Assembly (NCBI GenBank): GCA_029778515.1
Contig: JAKOQD010000173.1
Span: forward strand, 1 to 5,736
Direction of reading: 5' to 3'
Length of the DNA: 5,736 bases
DNA from: Actinomycetes bacterium
GTDB taxonomy: Bacteria > Actinomycetota > Actinomycetes > Propionibacteriales > Propionibacteriaceae
Below are positions 1 to 5,736 of this stretch, piece after piece. Every line of letters begins with the position of its first letter. The stretch's first letter is position 1. The position numbers and the translations under genes were made by a program. The notes beneath the pieces were generated by a model. That model was given only the letters and a program-made list of their open reading frames with translations. It ran no database searches and was not told where the DNA came from.

Positions 1-99
1 GCACACCAGTCGTACGCGTTCAACTACCTCGGCCCGACCGGGGTGCAACGCGACATCGTCTCGACCGTCCGCCGCCGCAGCCAGGAGGTGCAGTACTGA
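1..99 (+). CDS. narG: Respiratory nitrate reductase alpha subunit NarG, C-terminal end only (partial)
   Basis: This is the last 32 codons of an open frame that enters from the left edge and stops at TGA 97-99; the protein ends in RRRSQEVQY. NarG is the molybdenum (bis-MGD) subunit that reduces nitrate to nitrite on the cytoplasmic side of the membrane. None of its catalytic domain is visible here, so the call rests on two things: the position directly before narH in the standard narGHJI order, and the short tail with GPTGVQRD, which fits my recollection of Gram-positive NarG C-termini. The stop overlaps the narH start by one base (TGATG), consistent with coupled translation. The narH ribosome binding site lies inside these last codons. 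Confidence 0.88.
   Translation, partial: AHQSYAFNYLGPTGVQRDIVSTVRRRSQEVQY
83..90 (+). promoter_or_regulatory. Ribosome binding site of narH
   Basis: AGGAGGTG, a near-perfect match to the anti-Shine-Dalgarno sequence, sits 8 bases before the ATG at 99. It lies inside the narG coding end. It decides the narH start: the next in-frame ATGs (for example codon 8) have no comparable site. Confidence 0.85.
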
Positions 100-1745
100 T
101 GGCCACCCCCAAGCGAGTGATGGCACACGTCGGCATGGTGATGAACCTCGACAAGTGCATCGGCTGTCACACCTGCTCGGTCACCTGCAAGCAGGCCTGG
201 ACGAACCGTGCCGGAACCGAGTACGTCTGGTTCAACAACGTCGAGACCCGGCCCGGGCTCGGCTACCCGCGCCGCTACGAGGACCAGGACAAGTGGCGCG
301 GCGGCTGGGTGCGGACTGCCTCCGGCGGCCTCAAGTTGCGTAGTGGCGGACGGTTCCAGAAGCTGCTCAGCATCTTCGCCTCGCCCGTCCAGCCCGAGCT
401 CAGTGACTACTACGAGCCGTGGACCTACGACTACCAGAACCTGATCTCGGCCCCGCTCGGCGACGACTTCCCGGTGGCCCGGCCGAAGTCGCTGATCACC
501 GGCGAGGACACCAAGATCACCTGGTCGGCTAACTGGGACGATTCGCTGGGCGGCGTCCATGCCACCGGCGACGCCGACCCGATCGTGCAGAAGCTGCGTG
601 AGCAGGCCAACGAGCAGATCAAGTTCGAGTACGAGAAGAGCTTCATGTTCTTCCTGCCGCGGATCTGCGAGCACTGCCTGAACCCGTCCTGCATGGCGTC
701 GTGCCCGTCCGGGGCGATCTACAAGCGGGCCGAGGACGGCATCGTCCTGGTCGACCAGGACCGCTGCCGCGGCTGGCGTCAATGCATCACCGGCTGCCCG
801 TACAAGAAGATCTACTTCAACCACCGCTCCGGCAAGGCCGAGAAGTGCACCTTCTGCTACCCGCGGATCGAGGTCGGGCTGCCGACGGTGTGCTCGGAGA
901 CCTGTGTCGGCCGGCTGCGCTACCTGGGCATCGTGCTCTACGACCCGGACGCCGTGACCGCGGCTGCCGTGGCCGACGAAAAAGACCTTTACGAAGCGCA
1001 GATGGACCTGCTGCTCGACCCGAACGATCCGGAAGTCATCGCTCTGGCCAGGGCCGGTGGAATGCCGGAGGACTGGATCGCAGCCGCGCAGCGTTCGCCG
1101 ATCTATGCCCTGATCAAGCACTTCAAGGTCGCGCTGCCGCTGCATCCGGAGTACCGCACCATGCCGATGGTCTGGTACATCCCGCCGCTGTCCCCGGTTG
1201 TCGACCACCTGGCTGCGCAGGGCCACGACGCCGAAGCCGCCGGCAACCTGTTCGGCGCGATCGACGCCCTGCGGATCCCCGTCACCTATCTGGCTGAGCT
1301 GTTCACCGCAGGCGACACCGCGATCGTCACCGGAGTGCTGCAGAAGCTGGCCGCCATGCGGGCCTACATGCGCGGCGTGACCCTTGGCACCGGACGCGAC
1401 CCGGAACTCGCCGCCGCCGTGGGCATGACGCCGGAGGCGTTGGAGCAGATGTACCGGCTGCTGGCGATCGCCAAGTACGACGAGCGCTACGTGATCCCCA
1501 AGGCGCACCACGAGGAGGCGCACAACCTTGAGGAACTCGCCTGTTCGCTCGACTTCGAGGGTGGCCCGGGCATGTACGAGTCGGGTCCGTTCGGCGAAGC
1601 GTCGGGACGCCCCGTGCCGGTCGCGATCGAGACCTACACGGCGCTGAAGGCCCGCCAGCAGGCCGAGGAGGCCGCCTCGTCCGACCAGTTGCAGAACCGC
1701 ACCGCGCTGCTCAACTGGGACGCCAACGAGGACGCGAAGCCATGA
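99..1745 (+). CDS. narH: Respiratory nitrate reductase beta subunit NarH (Fe-S electron transfer)
   Basis: 548 residues, slightly longer than E. coli NarH (about 512). NarH is the cytoplasmic, membrane-associated subunit that carries electrons from NarI heme b to NarG through three [4Fe-4S] clusters and one [3Fe-4S] cluster. The four cysteine groups are all present: C20/C23/C26/C30, C190/C193/C198/C202, C223/W226/C229/C233 and C250/C253/C265/C269. In the third group Trp226 replaces a cysteine, the hallmark of the NarH [3Fe-4S] site. The N-terminal stretch around NLDKCIGCHTC and the DYYEPWTYDY segment (103-112) are typical of the family. There is no signal peptide, as expected. The last 20 or so residues are Ala/Glu/Asp-rich and not conserved. 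The start is set by the strong RBS and the TGATG overlap with narG; the stop overlaps the narJ ATG by four bases (ATGA). Confidence 0.97.
   Translation: MATPKRVMAHVGMVMNLDKCIGCHTCSVTCKQAWTNRAGTEYVWFNNVETRPGLGYPRRYEDQDKWRGGWVRTASGGLKLRSGGRFQKLLSIFASPVQPELSDYYEPWTYDYQNLISAPLGDDFPVARPKSLITGEDTKITWSANWDDSLGGVHATGDADPIVQKLREQANEQIKFEYEKSFMFFLPRICEHCLNPSCMASCPSGAIYKRAEDGIVLVDQDRCRGWRQCITGCPYKKIYFNHRSGKAEKCTFCYPRIEVGLPTVCSETCVGRLRYLGIVLYDPDAVTAAAVADEKDLYEAQMDLLLDPNDPEVIALARAGGMPEDWIAAAQRSPIYALIKHFKVALPLHPEYRTMPMVWYIPPLSPVVDHLAAQGHDAEAAGNLFGAIDALRIPVTYLAELFTAGDTAIVTGVLQKLAAMRAYMRGVTLGTGRDPELAAAVGMTPEALEQMYRLLAIAKYDERYVIPKAHHEEAHNLEELACSLDFEGGPGMYESGPFGEASGRPVPVAIETYTALKARQQAEEAASSDQLQNRTALLNWDANEDAKP
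1728..1732 (+). promoter_or_regulatory. Probable ribosome binding site for the upstream narJ start
   Basis: GAGGA, 9 bases before the ATG at 1742, inside the narH end. Together with the ATGA overlap it favours 1742 as the narJ start, but the match is moderate and a second start at 1817 has its own candidate site (1803-1809). Confidence 0.5.
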
Positions 1746-2485
1746 GCCCGCTGTTCTCCCGAAGCCGAAAGGTCCAGATCCCAGGCCTTGCCCGGGATGA
1801 CGAAGGTGGCACCACGATGACTGCCGCCGAAACCACCTCGAACGTCGTCCCGGCGAAGGCCGGGATCTCCGCAGCAACGATCTGCCAGGCCGCAGCGCTG
1901 GTGCTGGCCTACCCGGAAGCCGAACTGCTCGACCGCTTGGACCTGATCGAAACCGCGCTCATCGGTGGTCCAGCGGCCGAGCAGTTCGCCCCGGTGCTCG
2001 CGCATCTTCGTGGCGAGACGGCGTCCGCATCCGACGCTGAAGACCCGGACGAACTGCTGTCACTCCTCCAGGCCTTCCACGTGCAGGAGTTCGACCTGTC
2101 TCGCAAGCATTCGCTGCACCTTAGCTACTGGACCGACGGCGACACGCGGCGGCGCGGCAACGTGCTGGCCGAGGTGAAGCAGGTCTACCGCGAGTCCGGG
2201 CTGCTGACCGACACCGGCGGCGAGCTGCCCGACTACCTGCCGATGGTGCTCGAGTTCACCGCAGCGGACCCCGAAAGAGGGTTCGGCCTGCTGCAGCGCT
2301 TCCGCGCCAGCGTTGAGTTGATCCGGCTCGGCCTGTCGAAGGACCACCTGCCGCATGCCGGCGTGCTGGCCGCAGTCTGCGACCTGCTGCCCGGACCGTC
2401 GCCGACCACCCGCGCCGAGGTGCAGGCACGGTTCGGCGAGGTGCAACCGATCGAATTGGTCGGGCTCGAACTGGTGAGGAGTTGA
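1742..2485 (+). CDS. narJ: Nitrate reductase assembly chaperone NarJ (delta subunit), with repeat-derived N-terminal extension
   Basis: 247 residues from the ATG at 1742. NarJ belongs to the TorD/DmsD-like chaperone family. It binds apo-NarG, allows molybdenum cofactor insertion and prevents premature membrane docking; it is cytoplasmic and not part of the final enzyme. The recognisable core begins near residue 46 (TICQAAALVLAYP, helix 1) and includes EFDLSRKHSLHLSYW (116-130), the family signature around DGDTRRRG (132-139) and LPDYLPMVLEF (162-172). Residues 1-45 look unlike NarJ: about 12-20 (QIPGLARDD) and 35-43 (VVPAKAGIS) are the translation of two palindromic repeats (1776-1868). An alternative start is the in-frame ATG at 1817 (222 residues), preceded by AAGGTGG at 7 bases. 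No usable start exists after the second repeat: the first in-frame GTG (1901) falls inside conserved helix 1. Some repeat-encoded residues are therefore present with either start. The stop is one base before the narI ATG. Confidence 0.93.
   Translation: MSPLFSRSRKVQIPGLARDDEGGTTMTAAETTSNVVPAKAGISAATICQAAALVLAYPEAELLDRLDLIETALIGGPAAEQFAPVLAHLRGETASASDAEDPDELLSLLQAFHVQEFDLSRKHSLHLSYWTDGDTRRRGNVLAEVKQVYRESGLLTDTGGELPDYLPMVLEFTAADPERGFGLLQRFRASVELIRLGLSKDHLPHAGVLAAVCDLLPGPSPTTRAEVQARFGEVQPIELVGLELVRS
1776..1868 (+). repeat. Pair of palindromic repeat units in inverted orientation, in frame within narJ
   Basis: The left arm 1776-1802 and the reverse complement of the right arm 1843-1868 align over 26-27 bases with one gap and three mismatches. 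Each arm also folds on itself. Left: ATCCCAGGC (1778-1786), loop CTT, GCCCGGGAT (1790-1798), with one mismatched pair. Right: GTCCCGGC (1847-1854), loop GAAG, GCCGGGAT (1859-1866), with one G-T pair. The inner flanks AGGTGG (1804-1809) and CCACCT (1833-1838) extend the large hairpin. From general knowledge, peptides such as VIPAKAGI arise in many genomes where a dispersed palindromic repeat of the form ATCCCGGCnnnGCCGGGAT is translated. That this is a member of such a family in this genome is inference, since only one composite copy is visible. The exact outer borders are uncertain. Confidence 0.75.
1803..1809 (+). promoter_or_regulatory. Possible ribosome binding site for an internal narJ start at 1817
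   Basis: AAGGTGG lies 7 bases before the in-frame ATG at 1817. Most of it (1804-1809) can pair with CCACCT at 1833-1838 in the inverted-repeat hairpin, so the site could be masked when the mRNA is folded. Moderate match only; it may not be used. Confidence 0.35.
2477..2481 (+). promoter_or_regulatory. Ribosome binding site of narI
   Basis: AGGAG, 5 bases before the ATG at 2487, inside the last codons of narJ. It supports the chosen narI start and coupled translation with narJ. Confidence 0.75.
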
Positions 2486-2486
2486 G

Positions 2487-3251
2487 ATGAACGCCCTGGA
2501 CGTCCTGCTTTGGGGAGCCCTGCCGTACGTCGTCGTCATCATGCTGGTCGCCGGGACGATCTGGCGCTACAAGTACGACCAGTTCGGGTGGACCACCCGC
2601 TCGTCCCAGCTGTATGAGTCCAAGCTGCTGCGAATCGCGTCCCCGATGTTCCACTACGGCCTGTTCGTCGTCCTGATGGGGCACCTGTTGGGGCTGCTGA
2701 TCCCGAAGGCGTGGACCGACCTGGTCGTGACCCAGGAGACGTATCACATGGTGGCGCTCGTGGCCGGCACGCTGGCCGGCGTCGCGACCCTGGCGGGTAT
2801 CGTCCTGCTGATCTACCGGCGGCGCACCACCGGGCCGGTGTTCCTTGCGACCACCCGCAACGACAAGCTGATGTACGTGGTGCTGGTGGCCGCGATCGTG
2901 TTCGGGATGATCGCCACTCTCACCGGCGACCAGACCGCTAGCGGTGAACACCACAACTACCGCGAGACCGTGTCGATCTGGTTCCGCTCGCTGCTGGTCT
3001 TCCAGCCGAATGTCGAGGCCATGGCAGCCGCGACCTGGCAGTTCAAGCTGCACATCCTGGTTGGCTTCGCCCTGTTCGCATTGATGCCGTTCAGCCGGCT
3101 TGTGCACGCGTTCACCGTGCCGCTGCACTACCTGTTCCGGCCGTACATCGTGTACCGCAGCCGGGACGCGCTCACCCCGACCCCCTCGCGCGGACGCGTC
3201 CGCGGCTGGGACCCCATTGGCACACAGGATCGAGACCGGAAGACCCGATGA
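2487..3251 (+). CDS. narI: Respiratory nitrate reductase gamma subunit NarI (cytochrome b, membrane quinol oxidase)
   Basis: 254 residues. NarI anchors NarGH to the membrane, oxidises quinol and passes electrons through two b-type hemes to NarH. Five hydrophobic segments are visible, at about 4-25, 53-73, 87-110, 127-146 and 187-205. The four heme ligands are conserved in place: H56 and H66 in the second segment (the same numbers as in E. coli NarI) and H189 and H207 at the fifth, with the 18-residue spacing of E. coli H187/H205. The core ends near RPYIVYRSR (218-226), where E. coli NarI (225 residues) also ends. The remaining 28 residues are basic, low in hydrophobicity, and encoded by a palindrome-containing stretch (see 3158-3208). 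It starts one base after the narJ stop with a good RBS; its stop overlaps the next gene by four bases (ATGA). Confidence 0.97.
   Translation: MNALDVLLWGALPYVVVIMLVAGTIWRYKYDQFGWTTRSSQLYESKLLRIASPMFHYGLFVVLMGHLLGLLIPKAWTDLVVTQETYHMVALVAGTLAGVATLAGIVLLIYRRRTTGPVFLATTRNDKLMYVVLVAAIVFGMIATLTGDQTASGEHHNYRETVSIWFRSLLVFQPNVEAMAAATWQFKLHILVGFALFALMPFSRLVHAFTVPLHYLFRPYIVYRSRDALTPTPSRGRVRGWDPIGTQDRDRKTR
3158..3208 (+). repeat. Palindrome and overlapping inverted repeat in the 3' end of narI
   Basis: A perfect 16-base palindrome, CGCGGACGCGTCCGCG, occupies 3189-3204. Its right half is also part of a second possible pairing: CAGCCGGGACGCG (3158-3170) against 3195-3208, 13 pairs with one bulged base. The two folds exclude each other. 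No T-run follows, so this is not a typical intrinsic terminator. The encoded peptide (LTPTPSRGRVRGW) lies beyond the conserved end of NarI, which suggests a small repeat insertion or a tolerated structured tail. With no second copy in the window, membership in a repeat family is a guess. Confidence 0.5.
3238..3242 (+). promoter_or_regulatory. Weak ribosome binding site of the first narK gene
   Basis: GGAAG, 5 bases before the ATG at 3248. It is weaker than the sites of narH and the second narK gene, so translation here probably depends on coupling through the ATGA overlap with narI. Confidence 0.45.
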
Positions 3252-4639
3252 CCCAGACCACCCACGCCGCGCACCCCCATCACGGCGACGACGTAGTCGC
3301 GCCCATCCACGAGACGGGCAGGGGCGCGAACCGAGTCCTGGCCATGTCGACCATCGACTTCACCGTGATGTTCGCGGTCTGGCTGATGTTCGGCATCCTG
3401 GGCATCGAGATCCAGAAAGAGCTGCTGCTCGACGACGTGCAGTTGTCCTGGATCACCGCGCTGGCCGTGCTGAACGGTTCGATGTGGCGCCTGCCGGCCG
3501 GCATGATCACCGACCGGATCGGGGGTCGCAAGGTCACGATCTTCATGCTGGCCGCCACTGCCGTCCCTGCCTACTTCGTGGCCACAGCGCACAGCTACGG
3601 CGTTCTGCTGATCCTGGCCTTCCTGGTCGGTTTCGCGGGGAACCTTTTCAGCGTCGGCATCGCCTGGAACGCCGCCTGGTTCGGACGCGAGCGCCAGGGC
3701 TTCGCGCTCGGCCTGTTCGGGGCGGGCAACGTCGGCGCCTCCGTGACCAAGTTCATCGGCCCGCCGCTGATCGCAGGCACAGCCGGGGCCACCTTCATCT
3801 TCGGCATCCAGGGCGGCTGGCGGCTGGTGCCGGTGATCTACTCGGTGCTGCTGGTGGTGCTCGCTGTGCTCACGTGGCTGATCGTGCCGCGCCACGACCG
3901 GCTGGCCGGGGAAAGCAAGCCGATCCGCGACATGCTCGCTCCCTTGACCCACGTACGGGTGTGGCGGTTCAGCCTGTACTACGTGGCGGTCTTCGGCGCC
4001 TATGTCGCGTTGTCGGCATGGCTGCCGAAGTACTACGTCGACAACTTCAAGGTTCCGCTGTACACGGCCGCCCTGCTCACCGCGGTGTTCATCTTCCCGG
4101 CCTCGCTGCTGCGTCCGCTGGGCGGCTGGATCTCCGACCGCATCGGCGCCCGCAAGGTGATGTACACAACCTTCACGGTCATGCTGGCCACCACCGGCAT
4201 CCTGATGATGCCGAACGGCCACATCGTGATCACGCATGCCGACGGCAGCCAGACCGAGCATCTGGCCTACTCGATCAATGTCTGGTGGTTCACCTTCCTG
4301 GTGTTCCTGCTCGGCTGTGCGATGGGCGTCGGCAAGGCCGGTGTCTACAAGCACATCCCCGAATACTTTCCCGACAACGTCGGCTCGGTCGGCGGCCTGG
4401 TCGGCATGCTGGGAGGGCTCGGGGGCTTTATCCTTCCGCCGCTGTTCGCATACACCAAGCTCTGGACGGGTTTCCCGACCAGCACCTTCTTCGTCCTGTT
4501 CATCCTCACCGCGATCTGCGCGATCTGGATGCACCTGACCATCGTCCGCATGCTGCATGCCCAGGCACCGCAGCTCGCCGACCATTTCGACACCGAGCAC
4601 ATTGACACGATTTCCCTCAATGAGGAGGCAAAAGCATGA
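3248..4639 (+). CDS. narK1: Nitrate/nitrite transporter, NarK1-type (MFS, NNP family)
   Basis: 463 residues, a full-length major facilitator of the nitrate/nitrite porter family with about 12 membrane segments after a roughly 30-residue cytoplasmic N-terminus. The two substrate-binding arginines are present: R81 in TM2 (MWRLPAG), matching E. coli NarK R89, and R289 in TM8 (SLLRPLGG), matching R305. The two Gly-rich nitrate signatures are at 155-173 (GLFGAGNVGAS onward, TM5) and 379-400 (TM11, GGLGGFILPP). The MFS loop motif occurs in both halves: TDRIGGRK (88-95) and SDRIGARK (296-303). Sequence style (MWRLPAG; AGNVGASVTKF) fits the NarK1 group, thought to be proton/nitrate symporters; that mechanism is inferred from the group. 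The N-terminus is His-rich (H6, H9, H11, H12), of unknown meaning. It sits directly after narI and overlaps the next transporter by four bases. The number 1 denotes type, not a verified name. Confidence 0.92.
   Translation: MTQTTHAAHPHHGDDVVAPIHETGRGANRVLAMSTIDFTVMFAVWLMFGILGIEIQKELLLDDVQLSWITALAVLNGSMWRLPAGMITDRIGGRKVTIFMLAATAVPAYFVATAHSYGVLLILAFLVGFAGNLFSVGIAWNAAWFGRERQGFALGLFGAGNVGASVTKFIGPPLIAGTAGATFIFGIQGGWRLVPVIYSVLLVVLAVLTWLIVPRHDRLAGESKPIRDMLAPLTHVRVWRFSLYYVAVFGAYVALSAWLPKYYVDNFKVPLYTAALLTAVFIFPASLLRPLGGWISDRIGARKVMYTTFTVMLATTGILMMPNGHIVITHADGSQTEHLAYSINVWWFTFLVFLLGCAMGVGKAGVYKHIPEYFPDNVGSVGGLVGMLGGLGGFILPPLFAYTKLWTGFPTSTFFVLFILTAICAIWMHLTIVRMLHAQAPQLADHFDTEHIDTISLNEEAKA
4622..4628 (+). 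promoter_or_regulatory. Ribosome binding site of the second narK gene
   Basis: GAGGAGG, 7 bases before the ATG at 4636, inside the last codons of the preceding transporter. This strong site suggests that the second transporter is translated efficiently and not only by coupling. Confidence 0.85.
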
Positions 4640-5736
4640 GCGGTTCCATCGTCGAGCGACTCCAGGGTGGCCCCGAATGGCTGAAGTCCTGGGACCCGGA
4701 GAACGAGCAGACCTGGGACAAACGCCTGGCCTGGCAGACCCTGTGGATCACCACCTTCACCCTCACGCTCTGCTTCGTCACCTGGTTCCTGCCCTCGGCC
4801 ATCGTCCCCAAGCTGAACGCCATCGGCTACAGCTTCACGCGCGAGCAGCTGTATTGGCTCGCCGCGATCCCGGGCCTCTCCGGCGGCCTGCTGCGGCTGG
4901 TGTGGATGGTGCTGCCACCGGTCATGGGCACCCGCAAGATGGTGGCCGCGACCACCCTGCTGCTGTTCTTCCCGGTGCTGGGCTGGGGCGTCCGCTCGAT
5001 GTCGCCCACCGCGCCCTACTGGGAGCTCCTGGTGTTGGCGTTCCTGGCCGGCATCGGTGGCGGCGCGTTCTCCGGTTTCATGCCGTCGACTTCCTACTTC
5101 TTCCCGCGCAACAAACAGGGCACCGCGCTCGGACTGCAGGCCGGCATCGGCAACTTCGGGGTTTCGCTGGTTCAGCTCCTCACCCCGTGGCTGATCGGCC
5201 TCGGCATGCTGTGGTGGATGGGCCAGAGCCAGATGATGAAGATCGCCGGCAAACCTGATCGGGAAGTCTGGTACCAGGCTGCGTCCTTCGTCTGGCTGCC
5301 GTTCATCCTGATCGGCGCTTGGATCGCGTGGCAGTACCTGAAGTCGGTGCCGATCAAGGCCAACATCTCCCAGCAGTTCGACATCTTCGCCAACCAGGAC
5401 ACCTGGTGGATGACCCTGCTGTACATCATGACCTTCGGTACGTTCTCCGGCCTCTCGGCCCAGTTCGGCCTGCTGATGGGCAACCTCTACGGCGCGGCCA
5501 ACCCCGGCATCGTCCAGGGCACCGGCGCGACCGCCCAGATCCTGGTCGCCGGCTACCAGGTGCCGGATCCGACGGCCTTCGTGTTCCTCGGTCCGTTGGT
5601 GGGGGCGGGCGCCCGCGTGCTCTTCTCGCCACTCACCGACCGCATGGGCGGAGCGATCTGGACGCTGATCTCCGGCATCGGCCTGGTCGCCAGCATCCTG
5701 TGGACCATCCCAGCACTCACCCCTGATGTGAGCAGC
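4636..5736 (+). CDS. narK2: Nitrate/nitrite transporter, NarK2 / E. coli NarK type (MFS), C-terminus missing
   Basis: An open frame of 367 codons that runs off the right edge with no stop. By comparison with E. coli NarK (463 residues), roughly the last 100 residues, including the second nitrate signature in TM11, are outside. Visible parts: a hydrophilic, Trp-rich N-terminus (1-33), TM1 from about 34, the TM2 arginine R87 (GGLLRLVW), the segment FFPRNKQGTALG (155-166) leading into nitrate signature 1 (AGIGNFGVSLVQ, 169-180), and the TM8 arginine R327 (GPLVGAGARVLF) followed by TDRMGG. These blocks closely resemble E. coli NarK (KQGTALG, GNMGVSVMQ, GPLVGALAR), so it belongs to the group regarded as nitrate/nitrite exchangers. 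It differs clearly from the preceding transporter, so the pair is not a recent duplication. Its start overlaps the preceding stop (ATGA). The order NarK1-type then NarK2-type matches the fused NarK1-NarK2 protein of Paracoccus, but here they are two reading frames. Confidence 0.93.
   Translation, partial: MSGSIVERLQGGPEWLKSWDPENEQTWDKRLAWQTLWITTFTLTLCFVTWFLPSAIVPKLNAIGYSFTREQLYWLAAIPGLSGGLLRLVWMVLPPVMGTRKMVAATTLLLFFPVLGWGVRSMSPTAPYWELLVLAFLAGIGGGAFSGFMPSTSYFFPRNKQGTALGLQAGIGNFGVSLVQLLTPWLIGLGMLWWMGQSQMMKIAGKPDREVWYQAASFVWLPFILIGAWIAWQYLKSVPIKANISQQFDIFANQDTWWMTLLYIMTFGTFSGLSAQFGLLMGNLYGAANPGIVQGTGATAQILVAGYQVPDPTAFVFLGPLVGAGARVLFSPLTDRMGGAIWTLISGIGLVASILWTIPALTPDVSS

Noticed and set aside
24..1877. 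617-codon open frame on the minus strand opposite narH and the start of narJ
   Set aside because: Its translation is rich in Arg, Gly, Val and His with no recognisable domain. It is the antisense shadow expected from a high-G+C gene whose codons end in G or C; narH on the + strand has all its family motifs.
2256..3128. 290-codon minus-strand open frame opposite narJ and narI
   Set aside because: No domain or RBS support; Gln/Arg/Gly-rich shadow of two real genes.
3189..3204. Palindrome at the end of narI as a rho-independent terminator
   Set aside because: No run of T follows, and translation continues straight into the overlapping narK gene. Kept as a repeat, not a terminator.
3128..4600. 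490-codon open frame on the minus strand opposite the first narK gene
   Set aside because: Low-complexity composition (Gln, Asp, His, Arg) and complete overlap with a well-supported transporter gene; another composition-driven shadow.
3100..4605. 501-codon + strand open frame in another phase over the first narK gene
   Set aside because: Arg/Pro/His-rich translation with no membrane segments, while the frame starting at 3248 shows 12 membrane segments and both NarK arginines.
4601..4621. ATTGA-N11-TCAAT inverted repeat just before the second narK gene, considered as an FNR/CRP-type operator
   Set aside because: The spacing is 11 bases, whereas FNR sites are TTGAT-N4-ATCAA. The arms are only 5 bases, and the segment is coding sequence of the first narK gene. 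Most likely chance.
4636..5736. Tandem duplication of one transporter gene
   Set aside because: The two proteins differ throughout (TM2 MWRLPAG against LLRLVWM; signature 1 FGAGNVGAS against AGIGNFGVS). They belong to different NNP groups, so the pair is not a recent duplicate.
1..5736. A wholly new system, CRISPR array, prophage or defence island
   Set aside because: The window is filled from edge to edge by the known nar genes. There are no spaced direct repeats, integrase or transposase genes, or unassigned genes.

Overview
The window is the 3' part of a respiratory nitrate reductase operon from a high-G+C bacterium, read entirely on the + strand. The base composition (third positions almost all G or C), the Gram-positive style of NarH and NarI, and the strong AGGAGG-type ribosome binding sites point to an actinobacterium (Actinomycetota). 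A propionibacterial or related host is possible, but I cannot fix the genus from the sequence alone.

Layout: bases 1-99 hold the last 32 codons of narG. Then come narH (99-1745), narJ (1742-2485), narI (2487-3251), a first nitrate/nitrite transporter of the NarK1 type (3248-4639), and a second of the NarK2 / E. coli NarK type (4636 to the window edge, no stop reached). Every junction is either a stop/start overlap (TGATG or ATGA) or a 1-base gap, and each start has a Shine-Dalgarno-like sequence in front of it. The set therefore looks like one translationally coupled transcription unit. There is no gene-free stretch, no tRNA or rRNA, no CRISPR array, no transposase gene and no recognisable promoter or intrinsic terminator. 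The operon promoter must lie upstream of narG, outside the window.

How the genes work together: the two NarK carriers bring nitrate in (proton symport is expected for NarK1, nitrate/nitrite exchange for NarK2). NarI takes electrons from the quinol pool through two b hemes, NarH passes them along its four iron-sulfur clusters, and NarG reduces nitrate to nitrite at its molybdenum cofactor on the cytoplasmic face. NarJ is the chaperone that keeps NarGH competent for cofactor insertion and membrane docking. The catalytic and ligand residues I could check are intact: 15 Fe-S cysteines plus the Trp of the [3Fe-4S] site in NarH, four heme His in NarI, and the paired TM2/TM8 arginines in both NarK proteins.

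The system itself is a known one. The less ordinary parts are at two gene ends. The 5' end of narJ carries two palindromic units facing each other as an inverted repeat (about 1776-1868), translated in frame as a roughly 45-residue N-terminal extension that resembles the 'VIPAKAGI'-type peptides produced by dispersed palindromic repeats. The 3' end of narI carries a perfect 16-base palindrome in a non-conserved tail just before narK1. Both look like small repeat insertions tolerated inside an essential-looking operon, and both could affect mRNA structure and the dosage of neighbouring gene products.
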